39,417 bases of DNA from Actinomycetes bacterium (GCA_021373175.1 JAJFTE010000038.1:1-39417); one strand, 5' to 3'. Shown: positions 7,611 to 16,267, counted from the stretch's first letter. Program-made: numbers and translations. The notes: generated by a model not told the origin, from the letters alone.

Positions 7611-8885
7611 CTAATCGACTTCGCAGCCCACGGGCGCGTCGCCGACGAGGACGTCTGCCTCGGCACGGTCAGCCAGATCCGCGATGTCTGCCAGCCCTAT
7701 CTCCTCATCGGTGAGATAACAAGCAGGGTCCGGCGCCCACAGGTCTCCGGTTGCTGCCTCGGCGCGCACGCGGAAGTTGCCGCCACAGATCTGCAGCCAC
7801 CTGCATTCGGCGCATCGGCCGGTCACGTAGGGGCGCTTGTCCTTGAGACGCTTCATGAGCTCGCTTTGCTCGGTGTCGCCCGACACGTCGGTCCAGATCT
7901 GTGAGAACGGACGCTCGCGCACGTTGCCCAGTGAGAAGTGACGCCAGAACTGGTCGGCGTAGACCTCGCCGTTCCAGCTCACGCAGCCGATGCCGTTGCC
8001 GGTGGAGTTACCCTGGTTCCACTGGAGCAGCTGCAAGACCTCCTCGGCACGCTCGGGGTCTTCCTTCACAAGCTCCATGTACAGGAACGGGCCATCAGCG
8101 TGGTTGTCGACGGTGAGGACCTCTGGCTCCAGGCCCTTGTCGAACATCGCCCTGGTGCTGTCCATGATCAGGCGCACTGCCTTACGCGTCTCCTCATGAT
8201 CGAGATCTTCCTTCATGAGCGCAGAGCCCCGCCCGGTGTAGACGAGGTGGTAGAAGCACGCGCGCGGGATGCCCTCTTCCTCCATGACCCTGAAGACCTC
8301 GGGGATGTCTTGCCAGTTGCGCTTGTTGATGGTCATGCGCAGCCCGACTTTGATGCCGGCGGCCATCGAATTGCGGATGCCGGCGATCGCCTTGTCGAAA
8401 GAACCCGGGATGCCGCGGAACTTGTCGTGGGTCTCTCGGCCACCGTCGAGCGATACGCCCACGTACGACAGGCCGACCTCGGCGAACTGCCGCGCCTTCT
8501 CGGCGGTGATGAGCGTGCCGTTCGTGGAGATGACCACGCGCATGCCCTTGGACTTGGCGTAGTGCATGAGCTCGAGCAGGTCCTTGCGGATGGTCGGCTC
8601 ACCACCCGAGAAGAGCAGCACCGGAGCGCCGAATGCGGCCAGGTCGTCAATCATCGCCTTACCCTCTTCAGTGCTCATCTCACCCGCGTAGTCGCGGTCC
8701 TCGGACTGTGCGTAGCAGTGCACGCACTTCAGGTTGCAGCGCTGCGTGCAGTTCCACACCACGACCGGCTTCTTGTCGCGCGAGAACTGCAGAAGCTCGC
8801 TCGGAAGCTTGGACGAGTCGCGATCGTAGCGCAGGACGTCCCCGGGTTCGACAGCGCCGCAGTACAGTTTGGAGATACCGATCAT
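7611..8885 (-). CDS. ahbC: 12,18-didecarboxysiroheme deacetylase, radical SAM (AhbC)
   Basis: 424 residues. The start MIGISKLYCG and the segment KKPVVVWNCTQRCNLKCVHC are characteristic of AhbC, the NirJ-like radical SAM enzyme that removes the two acetate side chains from 12,18-didecarboxysiroheme to give Fe-coproporphyrin III. The cluster motif CNLKCVHC lies near residues 49-56, followed by LLFSGGEPTIRKD. C-terminal SPASM cysteines are seen in GIGCVSWNGEVY and CAECRWLQICGGNFR. NirJ (haem d1) is an alternative in the same superfamily, but the presence of ahbAB, ahbD and all upstream steps favours AhbC. It follows cobA/hemD by 36 nt. Confidence 0.92.
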   Translation of the reverse strand: MIGISKLYCGAVEPGDVLRYDRDSSKLPSELLQFSRDKKPVVVWNCTQRCNLKCVHCYAQSEDRDYAGEMSTEEGKAMIDDLAAFGAPVLLFSGGEPTIRKDLLELMHYAKSKGMRVVISTNGTLITAEKARQFAEVGLSYVGVSLDGGRETHDKFRGIPGSFDKAIAGIRNSMAAGIKVGLRMTINKRNWQDIPEVFRVMEEEGIPRACFYHLVYTGRGSALMKEDLDHEETRKAVRLIMDSTRAMFDKGLEPEVLTVDNHADGPFLYMELVKEDPERAEEVLQLLQWNQGNSTGNGIGCVSWNGEVYADQFWRHFSLGNVRERPFSQIWTDVSGDTEQSELMKRLKDKRPYVTGRCAECRWLQICGGNFRVRAEAATGDLWAPDPACYLTDEEIGLADIADLADRAEADVLVGDAPVGCEVD

Positions 8886-8921
8886 GATCGTGTGGTCCTT
8901 TCGCTCTCGCCGAATCCGGCG

Positions 8922-10466
8922 CTATTGTTCCTTGTCCATATCCACTCCGTAGTGCTTCGCCACAGCGGCGACAAGACCCGGGATCGTATAGTCCTCGGCT
9001 TCGACGCCGACGGTCAGACCGGCAGCTCGCGCCGTGTCCGAGGTGACCGGGCCGATTGATGCCACGAGCGCATCTTTCAGGGCGGCAGCAAGGTCGATGC
9101 CGTTCGCCAGCGCGACGAAGTTCGTCACGGTGGAGCTCGACGTGAACGTCACGGCGTGGACCTCGCCCGCGCGCAGGCGCTCGAGCACGCCCGGCTCGCC
9201 CTCCCCCAGGACGGTGCGGTACACCGGGACGACATCAACGCGCGCACCGCGCTTGCGGAGCTGCTCGGGCAGCACCTCGCGTGCCTCAAGCGCACGGGCA
9301 AGGAGCACGTTGCTGTCCCGACCAACGCCGCGCTCGCAAAGGCCCTCGAGCACAGCCTCGGCGCGGTACTCGTCCGGCACGTAATCGGGACGCACGCCGC
9401 GCGCGATACAGGCAGCCGCGGTCGCGGGCCCGATGGCCGCGACGCGCAGGCCCGCAAGCGCACGGGCGTCCTTGTCGGCACACTCCAGCCGGTCGAAGAA
9501 CCGATCGACGCCGTTCACCGAGGTGAGCACCAGCCACGAGTACAGGTCGAGGTTGCGGATCGCCCCGTCGACCGGCTCCCAGGTCTCGGGGTCCACGACC
9601 TTGATCGCGGGGCACTCGAGGACCTCGGCGCCGAGGTCCTCGAGCGCGTCGGTGAGCGCCGAGGCCTGAGCGCGTGAGCGCGTCACGACAATGGTCTTGC
9701 CGAAGAGCGGCCGCGTGTCAAACCACGCAAGCTTCGTGCGCAGGTTCACGACCTCGCCCACGACCGTGATCGCCGGTGCCTTGAAGCCGACGGCTTCGGC
9801 CTTCTCGGCGATATCGCCAAGCGTGCCGACGAGGACCTCCTGCCGGGCCGTTGTGCCCCATCTCACGAGCGCGACCGGCGTTGTTGCCGGACGACCGTAC
9901 CTGGTGAGGTTCTCGGCGATGTTCGGGAGGTTCTTGATGCCCATGAAGAAGCAGATGGTGCCCACGCCTTTGGCGAGATGCTCCCAGTCGATGCCGCTTC
10001 CGTCCTTGGTGGGGTCCTCGTGACCAGTGACGAACGCCATCTCCGTGGTGATGCCGCGGTGCGTCACGGGGATGCCCGCATACGCCGGCGCGGCGTAGCC
10101 GGCGCTTATGCCCGGCACGACCTCGTAGCGGATGCCGGCGTCCACGAGCGCGAGGGCCTCCTCGCCGCCGCGACCGAAGATGAACGGGTCGCCCCCTTTG
10201 AGGCGGGCGACCGTCTTGCCGCCGTCTTCAAGCGCCTTCTCGACGATGACCGCGTTGATCTCGTCCTGCGTCACGTGCTGCGTGAAGCCCTTCTTGCCCA
10301 CGTAGATGACCTCGGCATCTTCGCGTGCGTGAGCGAGCAAGCGCGAGTTCGCGAGGTAGTCGTACACGATGACGTCGGCTTCTTCGATGCACTTGAGGCC
10401 CTTGACAGTCATGAGCCCGGGATCGCCGGGACCGGCGCCGATGAGATATACGAGCGGACGACCCAT
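8922..10466 (-). CDS. cobA/hemD: Uroporphyrinogen-III C-methyltransferase / uroporphyrinogen-III synthase fusion
   Basis: 514 residues from the ATG at 10466, which has a GGAGGAGG site 6 nt upstream; the in-frame GTG at 10484 would lie across that ribosome site and is rejected. Residues about 1-245 are the SAM uroporphyrinogen III methyltransferase (VYLIGAGPGDPGLMTVKG, LKGGDPFIFGRGGEEA, VPGISAGYAAPAYAGIPVTHR), making precorrin-2. Residues about 255-510 are uroporphyrinogen-III synthase (GKTIVVTRSRAQASALTDAL, FTSSSTVTNFV, SIGPVTSDTARAAGL), which closes the ring from hydroxymethylbilane. Both activities are consecutive steps, and the gene lies between hemC and ahbC. Confidence 0.96.
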   Translation of the reverse strand: MGRPLVYLIGAGPGDPGLMTVKGLKCIEEADVIVYDYLANSRLLAHAREDAEVIYVGKKGFTQHVTQDEINAVIVEKALEDGGKTVARLKGGDPFIFGRGGEEALALVDAGIRYEVVPGISAGYAAPAYAGIPVTHRGITTEMAFVTGHEDPTKDGSGIDWEHLAKGVGTICFFMGIKNLPNIAENLTRYGRPATTPVALVRWGTTARQEVLVGTLGDIAEKAEAVGFKAPAITVVGEVVNLRTKLAWFDTRPLFGKTIVVTRSRAQASALTDALEDLGAEVLECPAIKVVDPETWEPVDGAIRNLDLYSWLVLTSVNGVDRFFDRLECADKDARALAGLRVAAIGPATAAACIARGVRPDYVPDEYRAEAVLEGLCERGVGRDSNVLLARALEAREVLPEQLRKRGARVDVVPVYRTVLGEGEPGVLERLRAGEVHAVTFTSSSTVTNFVALANGIDLAAALKDALVASIGPVTSDTARAAGLTVGVEAEDYTIPGLVAAVAKHYGVDMDKEQ

Positions 10467-10514
10467 CCGTCCTCCTCCTTCCACAATCGAACGGCGCTCC
10501 CGCCGCGGTGCCTG

Positions 10515-11483
10515 TCAGGTTTCGAGCAGTGCGCTCACACCGGCGTCACCGGCGGCGCGAATCTTGGCAAGAATGTCGTCGGCGCCCATCTCGAGCATCC
10601 GCTCGACCATCGCTGAGCCGAGCGCCTCGGGCTGGGTCATGGTGCCCTCGAGCGTGCGGCGCAGAAGCGTCACGCCGTCGAGCGAGCCCACGAAGGCGTC
10701 CATCCGCAGGCGGCCGTCGCCCTGGGGGGTGGCGTAGGCGCCGATGGGCACCTGGCAACCGCCCTCGAGCGAGCACATGACGACCCGCTCGGCACTCACG
10801 CATGTGAAGGTCTCCGCGTCATTGATCGCGTCGCAGACCTGCCGCATGAACCCGTCGTCCTCGCGGATCTCGATGCCGATAGCGCCCTGCCCAACCGCTG
10901 GCGTCATCTGCGAGGGTTCGATGTAGTGCGTGATGCGATCGGCCCAGCCCATGCGCGTGATGCCCGCGCTCGCGAGGATCACCGCGTCGACCTCTCCTGT
11001 CTCGGCCTTGCGCATGCGAGTATCCAGATTGCCGCGAACATCCACGATCTCAAGGTCGGGGCGCAGCGCCATGACCTGCGAGCGGCGCCGCAGCGACGAC
11101 GTGCCAAGACGCGCACCGTGAGGCAGCGAGTCGAGGTCGTAGCCAGCGCCCGACACGATCACGTCGCGCGCGTCCACGCGCGTCGGCGTCGCGGCGATCA
11201 CGAGGCCTTCGGGCAGCTCGGTGGGGACGTCCTTCATCGAGTGCACGCACAGATCGACGTTGCCTGCCAGCAGCTCCACTTCAAGTTCCTTGGTGAACAG
11301 GCCCTTGCCGCCGACCTTGGCCAGCGGCACATCGAGGATCCTGTCGCCGGTGGTCTTGATGATCTCAAGGCACACGGGTAGCCCAGTGACCTCCTCGACT
11401 TTCGCCTTGATGTACTCCGACTGCCAGAGCGCGAGTTTGCTGCCCCGCGTCCCGATCGTCAGCTTCAAGCGCTCAGCAACCAA
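10515..11483 (-). CDS. hemC: Porphobilinogen deaminase (hydroxymethylbilane synthase)
   Basis: 322 residues starting at a TTG (11483-11481) that overlaps the hemA 3' end by 11 bp. HemC polymerises four porphobilinogens. IGTRGSKLALWQS, KGLFTKELE, the catalytic aspartate in HSMKDVPTE (near residue 85), GTSSLRRRSQ and the dipyrromethane cofactor cysteine in EGGCQVPIGAY (near residue 243) are all present. A second TTG at 11468 would remove only five residues; the first is chosen because a G-rich site lies before it. Translational coupling to hemA is likely. Confidence 0.96.
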   Translation of the reverse strand: MVAERLKLTIGTRGSKLALWQSEYIKAKVEEVTGLPVCLEIIKTTGDRILDVPLAKVGGKGLFTKELEVELLAGNVDLCVHSMKDVPTELPEGLVIAATPTRVDARDVIVSGAGYDLDSLPHGARLGTSSLRRRSQVMALRPDLEIVDVRGNLDTRMRKAETGEVDAVILASAGITRMGWADRITHYIEPSQMTPAVGQGAIGIEIREDDGFMRQVCDAINDAETFTCVSAERVVMCSLEGGCQVPIGAYATPQGDGRLRMDAFVGSLDGVTLLRRTLEGTMTQPEALGSAMVERMLEMGADDILAKIRAAGDAGVSALLET

Positions 11484-12849
11484 GCGAATCCCCCGCTTCG
11501 CCGCTCGTGATCTCCGTGATCTCCGTGATCTCCTTGGCGCGCCGGTTCAGCATGTCGCGCAGCCTGCCGTGGCCACGTCCTTCGCTCTCATCGAGCCCAT
11601 ACAGGTGCCGGGCGGTCTCGATGTACTCGTAGCCGTCCTTCGCCTCCGCCGCTTGCTTGAGGCGCTGCGTCGGGCCGTGGAGCATCTTGTTCACAATGGC
11701 GGACGTAAGGGCATCGACGGTCTGCCGATCCTTGTCCGAGAGATCGCCAAGCCGCCGGTACGCCTTCTCGAGCTCGCCTTCGCGGATCACCTCGGCACGC
11801 GCGCGGATCGCCGCGATCGTCGGTTGCACTTCGAGCGACTCGCGCCAGCGCATGAAGGCAGCAAACTCTTCGTCGATGATCGCCTCGGCGCGCCTCGCCT
11901 CACGCATGCGCTCCTCCAGGTTCGACTCGACCACACCGGTGAGTTCGTCGATGTCGTACAGGAAGACGTTTCCGAGCTCGTTCACCGCGGGCTCGATATC
12001 GCGCGGCACGGCGATGTCGATGAGGAAGAGCGGGCGTCCGCCCCGGCCGCGCATCGACTGTGCCACCTGCTCCTTGGTGATCACGTAGTGGGTGGCCGAC
12101 GTCGACGAGATCACGACGTCGGCATCGCGCATACGCGTGTAGAGATCGTCGTAGCGAACCGCCTCGCCGTTGAAGCGCGACGCCAGGTCCTGCGCGCGCT
12201 CGAAGGTGCGGTTGGCCACGAGCACGGTCTTCACGCCGTTGCTGACAAGGTGTTTCGCCGTGAGTTCGCTCATCTTGCCCGCGCCAAGGATGAGGATCGT
12301 GCGACCCTGAAGCGTGTCGAAGACCTTCTTGGCGAGCTCGATGGCGGCGTAGCTGATGGAGACGGCGTTCTCGCCGATCTCGGTCTCGGTGCGCACGCGC
12401 TTGCCGACCTCGAAGCTCTGCCGGAAGAGCTTGTTGAAGACCTTGCCGGTCGCCCCGTTGCCAAGCGCGTGCTCGTACCCTTCCTTCACCTGGCCGAGGA
12501 TCTGCGCCTCGCCGATCACCATCGAGTCAAGGGACGAGACCACCCGGAACAGGTGCCGCACGACGTCCTCGCTCCGGTGCATGTAAAGCGAACGGACGAG
12601 CTCGTGACGGTCAAGTGAGTGGTACGTAGCCATGAAGTCGATAACGGCGTCCACGCCTTCGTCGTCGCCGGATGCTACCGCGTAGATCTCGGTGCGGTTG
12701 CATGTGGAGATGATGACTGCCTCGGCGATCCTGTCGTCCGAGGTCAGCAGCGACAGCGCTTCCGCCTGCTTGTGCGCGGGAAAGGTCAGCCGCTCCCGTA
12801 TCTCGATGGGCGCGGTCTTATGGCTGAGGCCGACGATGATCAGGTGCAT
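11473..12849 (-). CDS. hemA: Glutamyl-tRNA reductase
   Basis: 458 residues from the ATG at 12849 (MHLIIVGLSHKTAP is the canonical beginning; sequence upstream in frame is non-homologous). HemA reduces glutamyl-tRNA-Glu to glutamate-1-semialdehyde with NADPH and is the usual control point of tetrapyrrole synthesis. The nucleophilic Cys50 is in ISTCNRTEIY; GEAQILGQVKEGYEHA and the nucleotide-binding GAGKMSELTAKHL follow, then the C-terminal dimerisation helices. The ribosome site is weak (GCGAG), and an out-of-frame seven-codon minigene (ATG at 12865-12863) overlaps the start, so translation may be limited. It is the first gene of a transcript with its own promoter and a structured leader. Confidence 0.97.
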   Translation of the reverse strand: MHLIIVGLSHKTAPIEIRERLTFPAHKQAEALSLLTSDDRIAEAVIISTCNRTEIYAVASGDDEGVDAVIDFMATYHSLDRHELVRSLYMHRSEDVVRHLFRVVSSLDSMVIGEAQILGQVKEGYEHALGNGATGKVFNKLFRQSFEVGKRVRTETEIGENAVSISYAAIELAKKVFDTLQGRTILILGAGKMSELTAKHLVSNGVKTVLVANRTFERAQDLASRFNGEAVRYDDLYTRMRDADVVISSTSATHYVITKEQVAQSMRGRGGRPLFLIDIAVPRDIEPAVNELGNVFLYDIDELTGVVESNLEERMREARRAEAIIDEEFAAFMRWRESLEVQPTIAAIRARAEVIREGELEKAYRRLGDLSDKDRQTVDALTSAIVNKMLHGPTQRLKQAAEAKDGYEYIETARHLYGLDESEGRGHGRLRDMLNRRAKEITEITEITSGEAGDSLGC

Positions 12850-12996
12850 GAGACTCGCTTCATTGCTTCGCGACGATCGGTCGCGTCCCGGGACGTGGGT
12901 CGCCCCCACCGGTGCGGTGCATTGTTGTTCAGGCAAGCAGGCCCGGCGGGGGCGGTGTGAAACGCTATGGAACGCACCATCTGCACTTGCCTGAAC
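12850..12996 (-). promoter_or_regulatory. Structured 5' leader of hemA with inverted GTTCAGGCAAG arms
   Basis: The predicted transcript begins near GTTCAGGCAAG (12996-12986). The complementary arm CCTGCTTGCCTGAACA occurs 45 nt downstream in the transcript (12941-12926 on the minus strand), allowing an 11-bp stem that can be extended by CAG/CTG across a 2-nt bulge and closes a loop of roughly 40 nt. The downstream arm is the exact 16-nt reverse complement of the first bases of the ccmE leader (20660-20645). It may be an RNA switch, a protein operator or a site for trans pairing; no known riboswitch class was recognised. Confidence 0.45.
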
Positions 12997-13002
12997 GAGT
13001 TC

Positions 13003-13032
13003 ATCGTAGCATTTCGGGAGGCACGCAGACAA
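13003..13032 (-). promoter_or_regulatory. Candidate hemA promoter (extended -10)
   Basis: TTGTCT at 13032-13027, an 18-nt spacer ending in TGC, and TACGAT at 13008-13003 form an extended -10 promoter. The likely start site falls on the GTTCAGGCAAG leader element 6 nt after the -10. It lies just after the SDR stop codon, separating hemA from the ccm operon. Confidence 0.5.
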
Positions 13033-13047
13033 CGCGCTTGAACGCGA

Positions 13048-13893
13048 TCAGCGGACATCTCGGCGCACCTGCCCGTTCCTGCGTACCGAGGCGATATCGT
13101 GATCGAACACGGCGAAGAACAACTCGGGCCACACTCCTTTGAGACGGTACAGCGCGGCATTCGTGAACCCCGGCATGTAGAGGTACTTCGTGCCGGCCGC
13201 AGCTTTGAGGATCCACCCGGCTATAAAATCCGGCGACACCGCTTTCACGGTCCCGGCGATCTTCTCGGTCTCGGGTGGACGAAGCGTCCGTTCAACAGCC
13301 AGCCCGGGTGTATCGACGTCGGGCGGGCATACGACGCTCACGACCACTCCATGCGGCTTGAGTTCGCTTCGCAGCACCTCCGAGAATCCCATCACACCGA
13401 ACTTCGCCGCGCTGTACGACGTGTAGCCGAAGACCCCCACGTACCCGGCCATCGACGAGATATTGATGATGTGGCCCGAACCACGCTCGATCATCGGACC
13501 AGCTACTGCCCGCGTGAGATACACCATGCCGAGGAGATCGATGTCGATCGTGGCGCGGAAGCTCTCCAGCGGCAGGTCCATGAAGTCACCGGGGATGTAG
13601 ATGCCCGCGTTGTTGACGAGGATGTCGATCGGCCCGCATTCCTCGGCGGCACGTTTCGCCGCGTCGAGCACCTGCTCGAGGTCGGCGACGTCCGCCGCAA
13701 GTCCGCTCACCACCTGCTGTGGGGTACGGCGAGCCGCCTCCACGCGCGCCACGGCGTCCTCAAGCCGGCCCGGATGCCGCGCGACGACCGCGACGTTGGC
13801 GCCCTGCGCAGCGAACGCCTCGGCGGTGGCCAGGCCGATGCCGCTCGAACCGCCGGTGATAAGAACCGACATACCCGCGAAACGATCGCTCAT
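13048..13893 (-). CDS. SDR-family oxidoreductase, 3-ketodihydrosphingosine-reductase-like
   Basis: 281 residues from the ATG at 13893, overlapping the stop of the upstream dehydrogenase gene by ATGA. Classical SDR features: LITGGSSGIGLATAEAF, NNAGIYIPGDF, ISSMAG and the catalytic YSAAK. The segment PPDVDTPGL followed by RPPETEKI is the pattern found in 3-dehydrosphinganine reductases (PPDTDTPG, KPPET), which reduce 3-ketosphinganine in sphingolipid synthesis. The C-terminal part is hydrophobic and ends in a basic tail. Its position as the last gene of the ccm/siroheme operon is unexpected; the substrate cannot be fixed from sequence and a generic SDR role remains possible. Confidence 0.8.
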   Translation of the reverse strand: MSDRFAGMSVLITGGSSGIGLATAEAFAAQGANVAVVARHPGRLEDAVARVEAARRTPQQVVSGLAADVADLEQVLDAAKRAAEECGPIDILVNNAGIYIPGDFMDLPLESFRATIDIDLLGMVYLTRAVAGPMIERGSGHIINISSMAGYVGVFGYTSYSAAKFGVMGFSEVLRSELKPHGVVVSVVCPPDVDTPGLAVERTLRPPETEKIAGTVKAVSPDFIAGWILKAAAGTKYLYMPGFTNAALYRLKGVWPELFFAVFDHDIASVRRNGQVRRDVR

Positions 13894-14543
13894 GCGTGGC
13901 CTCCAACGAACTCGGCGTACACGTCCTCGGCACTCGGCGCCGCACCCTCGCGCAGCCGATCGAGCAGGTCCGAATCGGCAATCGCTTCGAAGATGGGTTT
14001 GCGCTCGGCTTCGCCGCCGGGCACGCGCTCCATCACGAGCGAGCGCACCTCGCCGAGGAGCGCCGTGTACGGCTCCCATTCCGGGCCAAGATACTCCTGA
14101 AGGTGTTTGCGGAGGCGCTTGGCCACCGTCGGGGCGGCGCCGCCGGTGGAGATGGCCACCGTGAGAGCTCCGCGGCGCACCATCGACGGCACGATGAAGG
14201 AGCACAGCTCGGGCACATCGACCACGTTCACAAGACAGCCGCGCTCCTCGGCCTCGGCATGGACAGCGCGGTTCGCCTCACCAGACGAGGTGGCACCGAC
14301 CACGATGAAGGCGCCCTCGAGGTCACCGCGCACGTACCCGCGACGCTCAAGCGCGATGACGCCGGACGCGGCAAGCTCCTCGATGGCGGGCGTGACCTCT
14401 GGCGAGATGACCCGCACCCGCGGACCGTACTCCAGAAGCGTCACGATCTTGCGCTCGGCAACACTGCCGCCGCCGACGACTACGGCGAGGCGCCCGCCCA
14501 GATCAAGGAACACGGGGTAATACGGTTTGGCGTAGTCAGGCAT
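13890..14543 (-). CDS. Precorrin-2 dehydrogenase (Met8/SirC/CysG N-terminal type)
   Basis: 217 residues from the ATG at 14543, 8 nt after the stop of the HemX-like gene. YYPVFLDLGGRLAVVVGGGSVAERK is the NAD-binding beginning of the siroheme synthase N-terminal family; FIVVGATSS, VNVVDVPELCSFIVPS and AISTGGAAPTVAKRLR follow. It oxidises precorrin-2 to sirohydrochlorin; Met8 and CysG also insert iron, while SirC does not. Whether this protein does both cannot be decided here, and no separate chelatase (SirB/CbiK) is in the window. It supplies siroheme to AhbAB. Confidence 0.92.
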   Translation of the reverse strand: MPDYAKPYYPVFLDLGGRLAVVVGGGSVAERKIVTLLEYGPRVRVISPEVTPAIEELAASGVIALERRGYVRGDLEGAFIVVGATSSGEANRAVHAEAEERGCLVNVVDVPELCSFIVPSMVRRGALTVAISTGGAAPTVAKRLRKHLQEYLGPEWEPYTALLGEVRSLVMERVPGGEAERKPIFEAIADSDLLDRLREGAAPSAEDVYAEFVGGHA

Positions 14544-14551
14544 CAGCGTCC

Positions 14552-15376
14552 CTAGAGCCCGAAGACGTGAAAGCCGGCTGGCACGGTGCGCGCGGTGACC
14601 GCGACGACCGCGACGATGAACACACCCGCGAGCGTGATCCACGCGGTGGTCCGGGCCGAGGCGCGCTGCGTGTAGTGCAGAACCAGGTACGTGCCGAAAA
14701 CGGCCCACACGACGCCCGCAAGCATCACACGCGGGTCGGCCCACCAACCCGGCGGATCGGTCTCGATGGCGCGGAACACTCCCAGGAGCAGACCCGCGGT
14801 GTATGCGGGGAACGCGAACGCGACGGCGCGCCGCTCGATCAGGTCGATGTTGGCGAGCGACGGCAGGCGCTTGAAGAGCACGTTGGTCCGATGACGCTTC
14901 AGCTGCGACTCCTGAATGAGATAGGCGAGCGCGCCCACGCCAGCGATGAAGAATCCCGCGTTCGCGAAGACGATGAGCGCCACGTGGATGCCGATCTTCC
15001 AGTTCTCCACAAGCGGCGAGGCCGCTCCCACCCGGACGCTCATGAGCTGAGAGATCACCATGAGCACGAGGGAGAGCGGCACCAGGAGCGTGCCGTAGAC
15101 CTTCACGCGAATAAGGTGCTCCATGACGAAGTACGCGAGCACCAGCGCCCATGCCGAGAGTATCAGCGTGTTCGGACCGCTCAGATCCGTGCCATGCTCG
15201 GCCACGGACCGTAGCCCGACCGACGCGGTGTGACACAGGAAGCCGGCGCCGGTCAGAAAGGTCGCGTACCACGAATACGCGGCACGCTTGCTCAGGAAGA
15301 AGTACGCGTAGAGCACCGTCGCTGCCACGTACATGACGGTCGCGAACCAGAACAGTATGACGGCGGTTTGTGCCAA
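14552..15376 (-). CDS. hemX: Cytochrome c assembly membrane protein, HemX/CcsA-like
   Basis: 274 residues if started at the TTG 15376-15374, which has GGAGG 7 nt upstream; the longer in-frame reading lacks hydrophobic character and a ribosome site. About eight membrane segments are visible, with a WWAD element in DPPGWWADPRV resembling the tryptophan-rich haem-handling motif of the CcsA/CcmC family and a conserved-looking His in WKIGIHVALIVFANAGFF. Position between ccmCD and the siroheme gene, upstream of hemA, favours HemX (a membrane effector of HemA levels in Bacillus) over a system II synthase, since no CcsB partner is seen. This assignment is partly contextual. Confidence 0.75.
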   Translation of the reverse strand: MAQTAVILFWFATVMYVAATVLYAYFFLSKRAAYSWYATFLTGAGFLCHTASVGLRSVAEHGTDLSGPNTLILSAWALVLAYFVMEHLIRVKVYGTLLVPLSLVLMVISQLMSVRVGAASPLVENWKIGIHVALIVFANAGFFIAGVGALAYLIQESQLKRHRTNVLFKRLPSLANIDLIERRAVAFAFPAYTAGLLLGVFRAIETDPPGWWADPRVMLAGVVWAVFGTYLVLHYTQRASARTTAWITLAGVFIVAVVAVTARTVPAGFHVFGL

Positions 15377-15398
15377 CGCGGTGCCTCCGACGCTCGAA

Positions 15399-15572
15399 CT
15401 ACGACTGCGCGCGGCGCTTGACGGACTCCTCGAGCACGCGGAGCTCCTTCTCAAGCCGTCCGATGCGACCGAACACCAGGTACACAAAGCCGAGCAGGCC
15501 GAGCCAGATGAGACCGTAGGCGCCGATGACATACGGCGCCTGCGGGATGACTGCAGCGTAGAGGTCGCCCAT
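15399..15572 (-). CDS. ccmD: Small CcmD-like haem exporter subunit
   Basis: 57 residues, starting at the ATG 15572-15570, 2 nt after the ccmC stop. One membrane span lies at about residues 16-35 (IGAYGLIWLGLLGFVYLVFG), followed by a charged amphipathic helix (RIGRLEKELRVLEESVKRR). This size, topology and location directly after ccmC are those of CcmD, which couples CcmABC to holo-CcmE release. Sequence conservation in this family is low, so the call rests on architecture and context. Confidence 0.75.
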   Translation of the reverse strand: MGDLYAAVIPQAPYVIGAYGLIWLGLLGFVYLVFGRIGRLEKELRVLEESVKRRAQS

Positions 15573-15574
15573 GG

Positions 15575-16267
15575 CTAGTCTCCAATCTCGATCTTGAGCG
15601 CCTCAAGGCGCTCTTTGAGCTCTTCTTCACGTAGGCGGAGCTGATAGAACGCATAGCCGAGCATGAGCATGCCGACCTGCGCGATGATGAAGGTGATGAG
15701 CATTGGTGGCTCGAGTCCCGAGCTGTTCCCAGCGCCGAAGACGACAGGGTGGATCGAGTTCAGCCAGCGGGTGATGAAGAACGAGATAGGCGCGTCGATG
15801 AACGCCAGGATGCCGAACGCCGAGGCGTAGACAGCGCGCTTCTCCTCGTCCTCCACCGAGTTGCGCAGTACAAAGTATGCGATGACCAGGAGCGTCAAAA
15901 TGAAGTATGTGGTGAGCCGCGGCTCCCACTGCCACCACACGCCCCACTCCACCTTCGTCCACAGGATGCCGGTGGCCATGGTCAGCAGCACGAAGAAGAG
16001 CGTGACCTCGGTGGCAATGCGCGCCTTGGTGTCGTAGATCCGCTCGCGGGTCGTGAGGAACTTGATCCCGTAGAACGCTGTGAAGATGAAGACGAGGAAC
16101 GACGCTTCGGCGACCGGCACGTGAAAGTAGAAGATCTTCTGAGCGAAGTCCACGCGCCCGTCCGGATACGAACTCGGCGCCGCCCAGAAGAACGTCATGA
16201 AGAACGCTGCCGAGGTCAGCAGCCCTCCCAGGCCGAGCATGATCTCGGCGAGCAGGTTTCGCTTCAT
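15575..16267 (-). CDS. ccmC: Haem exporter/ligation protein CcmC
   Basis: 230 residues from the ATG at 16267, which has AAGGGAG upstream. Six membrane segments are visible. The tryptophan-rich motif WGVWWQWEPRLT and the flanking histidines in FYFHVPVAEAS and LNSIHPVV are the haem-binding features of CcmC, which loads haem onto CcmE at the outer face of the membrane. The order ccmA-ccmB-ccmC-ccmD is the classical system I order. WEPR matches the CcmC form of the WWD domain rather than the CcmF form (WDPVE), supporting this assignment. Confidence 0.95.
   Translation of the reverse strand: MKRNLLAEIMLGLGGLLTSAAFFMTFFWAAPSSYPDGRVDFAQKIFYFHVPVAEASFLVFIFTAFYGIKFLTTRERIYDTKARIATEVTLFFVLLTMATGILWTKVEWGVWWQWEPRLTTYFILTLLVIAYFVLRNSVEDEEKRAVYASAFGILAFIDAPISFFITRWLNSIHPVVFGAGNSSGLEPPMLITFIIAQVGMLMLGYAFYQLRLREEELKERLEALKIEIGD

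Noticed and set aside
7611-8885. NirJ (haem d1 synthesis) identity for the first radical SAM enzyme
   Set aside because: No other nir genes are present, the MIGISKLYCG beginning is AhbC-like, and ahbD and ahbAB complete the haem route.
12842-12865. Regulatory minigene of seven codons overlapping the hemA start
   Set aside because: An ATG without a ribosome site overlapping a start codon out of frame is common by chance; mentioned only in the hemA entry.
12850-12996. Known riboswitch (cobalamin, c-di-GMP, Moco, T-box) in the hemA leader
   Set aside because: None of the diagnostic conserved boxes of these classes could be found; only the inverted GTTCAGGCAAG arms stand out.
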